This document shows, piece after piece, positions 11,801 to 20,800 of a stretch of DNA of 64,000 bases. Below the pieces are notes generated by a model, which saw only the letters and a list, made by a program, of their open reading frames with translations, was not told the DNA's origin and made no database searches. The first letter of the stretch is position 1. Each line of letters starts with the position of its first letter. Location of the stretch: assembly GCA_002633005.1 (NCBI GenBank), contig NMRA01000324.1, positions 74,211 to 138,210 on the forward strand, in the 5' to 3' direction. The position numbers were made by a program, and so were the translations under genes. This DNA comes from Phoronis australis. Its lineage: Eukaryota; Phoronida; Phoronidae.

Positions 11801-14800
11801 CCTCCTCCTTCAGTTTTAAAGCTATCTTTTTCAAATTCGGTGCACAGGTATAAGTCAACATGACAATTTAAAAAATTACTTTTCTAAGTAATCGGGTCAT
11901 CCAATCAGGTGAAATAGGTCAAAGGTCATTAGGTGCAAACTAAAATTTTGAGCTAGACACTTCAAATTGACAGGTCTGATTGCCACAGGTAAATCAAATC
12001 GGAATCCAAAGTTTCAGGTCATTTAGTGCAAATATGGGGTCACTAGGTGCATTTTTCTTCAGAAAATTTGACCTTTTCAATCAGCAAGTATTCTAATGTG
12101 TCAACCGTTAGACAACTGTGATTCTCAGCGTTAAACACATTTTCCATGGGCCTTGCAATAATTCTCCTAAAGATGCTTAAAATGCACCGGATAAGGTCAA
12201 TTAGTGCAAAGGTCATGTAACGTTCAACATGTTATATCTCTTACGTTTTTCAAGGAATTCTTTTCAATTTCAGCACACTGGTGTAAGTCAACATGCCAAT
12301 TGAATACCCTACTTTACTTTGCAATAGGCCTAACCAATCAGAAAAAATAGGTCAAATGTCATTGGGTGCAAACTAAAATTTTGAGCTAGAGACTTCAGAA
12401 TTATGTATCTGTTTACTAACTGCGATTGAGTTTGAATTCTAAATTTTCAGGTCATTTGGTGCACCCATGGGGTCATTAGGTGCATTTTTCTACTGAAAGT
12501 TTGACCACTTGATTCATCTTGTATTCTTAAGTGCTTAAAGTAAAACATCTGTGATTATTAGCATTAACCACACTTTTAATCGAGTTAACAATTACTCCCT
12601 CATCGGGGCTCATAATGCACCGGAAGAGGTCAATTAGTGGAAAGGTCATCAAAAAATTAATATGTAATTTTTCCTACAATTTTAAAGAATTCTTTTTCTT
12701 ATTGGTAAACTGGTTGCTGTCAGTAACTTCCCATGATAATTCCAGTAATACGCACGCGCAGAGTCCGTTATTGTCACGTCGTGACAATAATCTTTCTAGT
12801 TTTCAGTTAATGTTCTTCAGATTGCCTTACTCATGAGCATCATCAAAAATAGCCAACAAGATATTTGCTTTTTAAGCCTACTTCAATGTAAAGGAATGGT
12901 CAAAATGTTCATTATCAGCCAAACCATACTTTATATCCTCAAATTCTCATTGTTTCAACTGATGTTGATGCTCAGCAGTTGTTGTCTTCTTTTCATTCAG
13001 GCTCAGCGCAAGTCTATTCTTGACGCTATCATCGTGTCTAAACAGACTATCAGCCTGGACACTTTGACATTTGTGGACACGCAACACTGGGCAGCCAAAA
13101 CACAAGGCAGTGTGGCACGTGACCTTGTCAAGTTGGTGGACCGCGCAGTTCATGCCCACTTGATGAAAACACAGTGTAAGAGTTCTCGCTCTGATTTTGC
13201 ATGAATGAGTCAGTTTATTTAAACAAATCAATAATTAGGTTGACATAGTCATACTTCCAAGATTGTGACTCAGTCTTCAGGTAATTTTAACTTTTCTTAT
13301 TATTTTTATTACTCTTAGTAACTTGTTTTTGAATTAACATTACACAAAAAATCCAAGGAACTCTCTTTCAAATGATGAGGAAGGGGCGCCACTGTACATT
13401 CAAAATAAAAACCAGCACAAAATCAGCAAAGAAAATGGCTACCTTTGACAACATTGCCAGGTTATAAACAAAACATGTGGATACCATGTTATAAAAAAAC
13501 CATGCGGATACCAAGTCATAAACAAACCATGCGGATACCAAGTCATAAAAAAACCATGCGGATACCAAGTCATAAACAAACCATGCGGATACCAAGTCAT
13601 AAACAAACCATGCGGATACCAAGTCATAAACAAACCATGCGGATACCAAGTCATAAACAAACCATGCGGATATCAAGTCAATAAACAAACCATGCGGATA
13701 CCAAGTCATAAACAAACCATGCGGATATCAAGTCATAAACAAACCATGCGGATTCCTTTTGATGACTCTCACGTTCATGGAACACTTCTTTCATTTACCC
13801 TCCCATGTTGATATTTCTGATACCAAAGATATTCATCTGAGGGGATTTCTGGCAAGGCATAATATCCCTGAACTCCCCTCCAACCCCTCCTTTGGGAGAG
13901 CCCCCCCCTCCCCACCTTCTATTTTTGTGCTGTCCAGTGATTAGCATGGTAACCTACAAGTTCAGATCATGCTTAGCATCATTTGATTCATACTGTAACC
14001 ACATGTTCAAAGCTGAAGTAATGTCCTGTTATGCACATACTATTTAATGGTTTCCAGTGAAACGCAGGGGGGAGAGGGGGACACAGATGTCTGTGGCCGT
14101 TTGAAGTTGAGGTCTTAGAGTCCATTACATTAGGGAAGTTACTATCACTATTATTATTCTACTTAGCAGCAGTGAAGAGAGCAGCTGAAGTCTGTTTGGA
14201 CAACGCTAGTTTTGAGCAGGCCATGCAGGGTTTCCAGCCTTCCTCTCTGCAGAACGTGTCGCTCCACAGAGCAGGGAGTCTGGGCTGGGCAGATGTGGGT
14301 AACCTGGATGAAGTGAAGAGTACCTTAATGGAGACACTACAGTGGCCCTCCAAGGTACCTATCAGTCCATGTGCTGGGCTCTGTTCATAGTAATTTTTCA
14401 AGTTGTTTTTGTTTTATACCATATTCAACTATAGGCAGCTGTATAGGCTGTGTGTAATAGCAGTTTGTATTTTTATATGGTGCAATTTGGCAATTTGATT
14501 TCTTATTCTCACCATTTACAACTGTTGTGGATTGCTACTACATGTGGTGAAAAGATTATGAATAGAATACAATAATAATATTGTCTCTTACATGCCCGTC
14601 ACATTATGTAACCAATGTCACTTTCAGGTTGACTTATTGAGTCATTTGATTCCAGTGGACAACAGTGTCTGCATTGTAAGCTGAAGGTTCTGGTTTCAAT
14701 ACCTGGTTGGGACAAATATCTTTTTATGCTTGAAATGATAGGTCATGCGGTGTCACCAACAGGTGGCATATGAGGGACTAATTAAACTTTCTCTTATGTG

Positions 14801-17800
14801 TAAAAGTGCAACAACTTCAAACACAAAAAACAAATCACTTCCATAGATTTATCATGATTTTGAACAGGGCTAGAGTATTTAGTCTCTAATGAAAATGCGA
14901 ATTATTTATTGGCACTTAAACTTATGGAAATGTCTTCAAAACAAAAAGTACACCTAATCGATTTAACATCTTAACATGCTCTCTGCTTCTTGGTGTTGAA
15001 GTGATAATCAGCCACAAGTCTCTTTCTCGCATCGTAGCCAAGTGTGTGTACTTCCCGTTTCAGTACCCAACCTTGTTTGCCAACTGTCCTCTCAGGCTGC
15101 GATCAGGGATATTACTGTACGGTGCACCAGGCACTGGGAAGACACTATTGGCGGGGGTGGTGGCAAAGACTCAACTTCATAAGTATAAAGGTGATCAGAC
15201 GAGATCTTACCGTTTGCATAGTAATGTTTTGCAAGATAAATTGTTGGCTTGTTTGTACTTTTTTTCATTGCAGGCAAGGTTCCTTATGAGAAGCAGTATC
15301 TCATTGTGTTTTTGATGTTCTGTGTTGTTAACTTCACTTCACTTGGTGTTTATGGAAGATGCTGTGTCCATTCTTTGGTCACGCGGTATTTACTAAAGTA
15401 TCGTTATGAGTGATTATTACTCTTCTTTTGGCCAACTGGCCATAAGTGGTCAAGTCAAGTTATCCATAAAATCCTACTGCAGGCACCGTGTTACTTTTTG
15501 TTAAATGATGAACAGGAAGAGTGTTACATTTTATAAGTAAGAAATTGCACTAGAGAGCGTATTCTAATTTCCATAAACACTCTCCCTTCCAAAGTTGGGT
15601 CAAGTATCACTGTATGTTTTAGCTAGCAGATGTTGTTACGAATGGCTACATGTTTTTATGAGTATGATGTTCAAGTGCCTGTTGTGCTATTGGCCAGGGA
15701 CCTGAACTGCTCAGTAAATACATTGGCGCCAGTGAGCAGGCAGTAAGAGACACGTTCCAGCGAGCGCAGAGTGCCAAGCCTTGTATACTCTTCTTCGATG
15801 AATTTGATGCCATCGCTCCAAGGTAACTTCTTGTTTGTTTTTCATTACTCTACCAGGCTGTGGGGTGAGTTTCCCGATTTTACTGATTGGGAACTCTGGT
15901 TACACTTTTATGTCATTATCAGTTTGACAGTGATAGCAAGGGGTGAAAGTCGGCAAAACAATGTTTAGATAGTCCGTCTCTCTTATTGTCTGCGTTTATC
16001 TGATGAGCTCACGTAATCCAGCAATGATGTTGTAAACAGCGCGCCTGACACTAACCGATATTTAAAAAATTTTATTTCCAAACGACGTTCAACAAATGTG
16101 GTAAAGATGAGTTTTTTATGACATACTATCACCAATAAACTTTGAATGGAGAAAAACGGTTAACTGTCAGAGAAGTTCAGACTTCACTTTCAAGTGCTTA
16201 TTCGTCTGTGACTTTAAGCTCTGACCAGCTTCCCACCCCAGTATTATGTACCTACATGTACCTACACAATAGGCTTGCCTGTCAAGTTTAATCAAACTTG
16301 ATTCTAGATCAGATTAGGATGTTGGAAATTTCTTGGTTTTAACAGTCCAGGGGAATGGTATGTAACGTGTTTGTAAGCAGTGTTTTAACTGCAGTTTAGC
16401 TCCCACATGAAGGCTACCTGTATAGGCTTTGTGTTTAAAGTTGAACAGCAATTTGTTTTCAAAATTGCATAGCTTCTCAGTTGTGTAGTGTTGTAGATTC
16501 ATCTGCAAAATGGTTGAATTTGTTGTGTTTTGTCGTAAGAAACAGAATTGCTGTATGTAGGTCACCAGTGACACCAGGACTTGTTTGTTTTACATTCAAA
16601 TTGATGTTACTCATTGTTTGCCAGACGAGGCCATGACAGCACAGGGGTGACAGACAGAGTTGTGAATCAGTTGCTAACTCAGCTTGATGGTGTTGAGGGT
16701 CTTGATGGGGTCTATGTGCTGGCTGCCACCAGTCGACCTGATCTTGTTGACCCCGCCTTGCTGCGACCTGGCAGACTGGACAAGAGTTTATGCTGTCCGC
16801 TGCCAGATGAGGTAACTACAGAGACAAGGCTTGACTTATCTGTTGAAGTTTGGGTGGGTTGTACGTTTAAGTGAAATGAACAAAGGTTATGATCTTTTTA
16901 TGCGCCCCCGTATTTATATGTGGTCGCATATTTCCGTCATCTCTGGGCGTCCGCCATCCGCAGCTGTATCTCCTAAACCCCTCACTGGATCTTGATGAGA
17001 TTTGGCAGATGTGTTCCTATGATGCTGACAATGGATGACAACAAATTTCGGACCACTCCGACTACAGGTGTGCCCCCTAGTGGCAATTTTAGCTTTTTTA
17101 CGCTTACCTTTGTATCTTGGCAGGTCCTCTACGGATTTTCATATAATGTGGAAGTTGGGCATCTATTAGTGAGATGATGCCATCCTCCCATTTTTGGACA
17201 GATTTGAGGTACTTTGCGCCACCTAGTTGCCAGTTTTACTGTTTTCGAGTTTTTTGGCGTCCGCCCTTCTATCAAGCAAACCGCTCTAGGGATGATTTGT
17301 AGAATTGTGGTACATGTTCTTACTGTGAAGATGGCGGCTGACAATAATTTTCGTCGACTTCGATTACTGTCGTGGTGCCTCCTAGTGGTAGTTTTGTTTG
17401 TTTTTGCGCTCATGGATGTATCTCCTGAAAGCTCCACAGGATCTTCCTTGAATTTTGCTGGTGTATTGATATGAAGTTGGCAACACAGGACGATGAATTT
17501 CGGACAGATCTTATTGACAGTGAGTGTGCCCTCTAGTGGCAATTTTTTACATTTACCTCTGTATCTTCAAAGGTCGTCAACGTATTTTCTTAAAATTTGG
17601 CAGATAGGCATCTTTTAGTGAGGTAACGCTATTATCCGGTTTTCGATTGAATTCAAGGCATTTTGCACTAGCTAGTGGCCATTTTTATTGTTTTCGAGTA
17701 TGTTTTTGGCATCTTCCCCCCTGTCAACCAAGCCACTGTACAGATGATTGTGGAAATTGGCATGTATGTTCCTAATTTGGAGAAGATGGCTGATGATGAT

Positions 17801-20800
17801 TTTCCGACAACCTGGACAATTGTGGTGCCTCCTAGCTGCAGTTTTTTAACGCCCAAGTCTGTATCTCCTAAACCCTCTGCAGAATCTTCATTAAATTTAC
17901 CAAGTGTATTTATATGAACTTGACAACAAACGACATCGACTTTTGGATGAATCGGAGTACTAATGTGCCCCCTAGTGGCAATTTTAGTTTTTCATTGTTA
18001 CCTCTGTATCTTCAAAGGTCCTCATCGGATTTTGATAAAATTTGGTAGATAGGCATCTATTAGTGGGCTGACGCTATCCTCTGGTTTTTGGATCGATTCG
18101 TGGTATCTTGCTGCACCTAGTGGCCATTTTTACTTTTTCGAGTCTTGTTATTTGGCGTCTGCCCCTCTGTCAACCAAGCCACTAGGTTGAAGAAATTGGC
18201 ATTTACATGTATGTTCCTAATGTGATGAGTTAGTCTGACAAGGATTTTCCAACGACCTCATCTACTGCGGTGCCTCTTAGTGGCAGTTATGTTTTTTGCG
18301 CCTGTAGCCTCCTAGTGGTTATTTCATTTTTTTGTTTTCCTTGGTTTCTCTGAAGTTCCTTGATGGATTTTTGTGAAATTCGGTAAATAGCTTTGATGAC
18401 ACATACCGGTTTTCAGGTGGATTTAACGTATTTTGAACCATCTGGTGGCCATTTTTATGTTCCAAATAAACAACCCTAGAAGCACACCGTTTGCGGTGCA
18501 TTCGTGGGCGCATTTCAACGCTCTGCGTTGCTCATGTTTATGATTGCAAACATCATCAAATGGATGTACATAGTCTATTGTGTGTTCTACATGAGTCAAA
18601 CAATACCTGAAAACATATTGAGAACATGATAGTCACAAGACACTCCCAGTACATTTTCTTACCTGACTGTTGAATACCACTTGATTAGAAACTCATTTGT
18701 GGCTGTATTCAGATTAAGAGAACTTATCTCGTATTTTTAGAATTTTAAGGCAGCAAGCATGCCCCTTCCAGATCCTTCCCAATTTTGATGAATAATGAAC
18801 ATAAATGTGTGAATCCCTCTTCAGCTCATGGTTTGTTTCGTTGTTAATTGCATTCGATTAAGTGGGGATATATATGTATGCTCACAATACATTAATTTGG
18901 CGAAGTTTAGAATGTTTACAGTAAATTTCATTTCATGGTATCTTTAAAAATTGTTCTCTCAAAAGACCTTAAAAAAATAGTAAAAGGTAAAGAGAAGCCA
19001 TACCTGTTTCAAAATGTTTCGTAAGAATAAACTTTCCATCCATGTCATGCAAGTCGTATATCAAAAGTAGTATCTTTTTAACCACTACCTATGAAACTCT
19101 TTTGTTTTAGTTCCAATTTATTGGTGTAGATTGGCTGATATTGAACATTTTAAATTTGTGCTTAATGATCAATGTGTCCTAAATGTTTGCAGTGTAACCA
19201 AGCACTTGTGACCATGTAGATTGGCTGATATTGAACATTTTAGATTTGTGCTTAGTGATCAATGTGTCCTAAATGTTTGCAGTGTAACCAAACACTTGTG
19301 ACCAAAATATTTTTGTAATTGAAAACAGGTTATAGATGCACCACCAAAATGCAAACAGTTCAGGCCCAGATAGATTAATATTTTAATAGCAATTACTTAA
19401 TCATTTTTGCAACCAAAAATGTGATTTTGCTATTATTAATGAATAGGATAGACTTAGAGTTATCAGCTTTGACCGGAGCTATGTCTTAATGATTTTATTA
19501 CAAACCGCCAATTGTTGCCGTTGTCTGACACACAGGCAGGTATGTTTATCACATAAATACACTTAAAATATTTAATGCATGAGATTTGGCTTAGTGACAA
19601 AGTATTTCGCTGCTACTGTACAGTTAATGCTTTCGATTCTACGTTACTGTACATTTCTGTAATCTTACTATTCTCACCGAGAATGTCTTTTTAACCCATA
19701 GAGTATATCATAGTTCAATGTATTGTTGTGTAGGGAGGTAGACTTGCACTGAGAACGTCTCTTTAATCTATCGAGTATATCATAGTTCACTGTATTGTTA
19801 TGTAGGGAGGTAGACTTGAAATCCTTCATGCGCTCACACGGAACATCCATCTGGCTGATGATGTTGACCTTAGTGCCCTCTCTAGGCAGTGTCAGCATTT
19901 CACCGGAGCTGACTTCAAGGCATTGCTGTATAACGCTCAGCTAGGGGCCATTCAACAGACAACAAACTACCGTTATTTAGGCACGTACAAGGCGAGAACA
20001 CGAGAAGGTGAAGATGAACTGGACAAGGTATCCATGCTGTTTATATTTTCAGTTGTTTATGGAAAATATTTATTACTACTTTTTTAAAAAAATCAATTTC
20101 ATTGGTTAAACTTTGTGGTTGGGATTGTGAATTTATTAGAGTCCAGCTCCTTCTGACTGAAGGTGTATATATATATTTGGATTGATGGTCTGCTATAAAC
20201 TATTGCCAGTTTTCAAAAATATTTTTACTGATTTGTAGACTGTTGTTATGCTTGATCAAGACACAAGCTCACAGAAAGCAGCAGTGTTGTACATGCCGAC
20301 GTTAGGAGAGGGCGTGGTTGGTATTACACGTGACTTCAAGGAGAAGATACTTGCTGAGGTATGCTGTTTTGCTGAAGTCGAAAGATTTCATCTTATCTGT
20401 ACATACTCCTCAATGAACTTGGTAAATGTGTAAACTGCTTTATAATTAGTGTCAGTGTGCTGATGAGGCATGGTTTGATATTTTTTGTGCAGAGTATTTG
20501 GTTAAAATATCTTTGTGTTAATTTAATTCATTTCGAGGCTCACTTGCATTTCTGTCATTTTTATGCGCCCAAATATTTTGGTCGCATATTGCCGTCATCT
20601 CTGTCTGGCGTCCGGCGTCCGCAGCTGTATCTCCTAAACCCCTCGCAGGATCTTGATGAGATTTGGCAGATGTGTTCCTATCAAGCTGACGACGGACGAC
20701 GACGAGTTTAGATCCTCTCCGACTACCGGTGTGCCCCTTAGTGGCAATTTTATTTTTTTACGCTTACCTCTGTATCTTCGGATGTCCTCAACAGATTTTC

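Noticed and set aside
11916-11928. Claim of PPAR regulation of PEX1
   Set aside because: PPAR is best known from vertebrates and the site is inside a repeat; only the motif itself is supported, so it is reported as a candidate.
13368-13715. Minus-strand frames of 73-115 codons with Trp-Tyr-Pro-His repeats
   Set aside because: They are translations of the 27-bp minisatellite.
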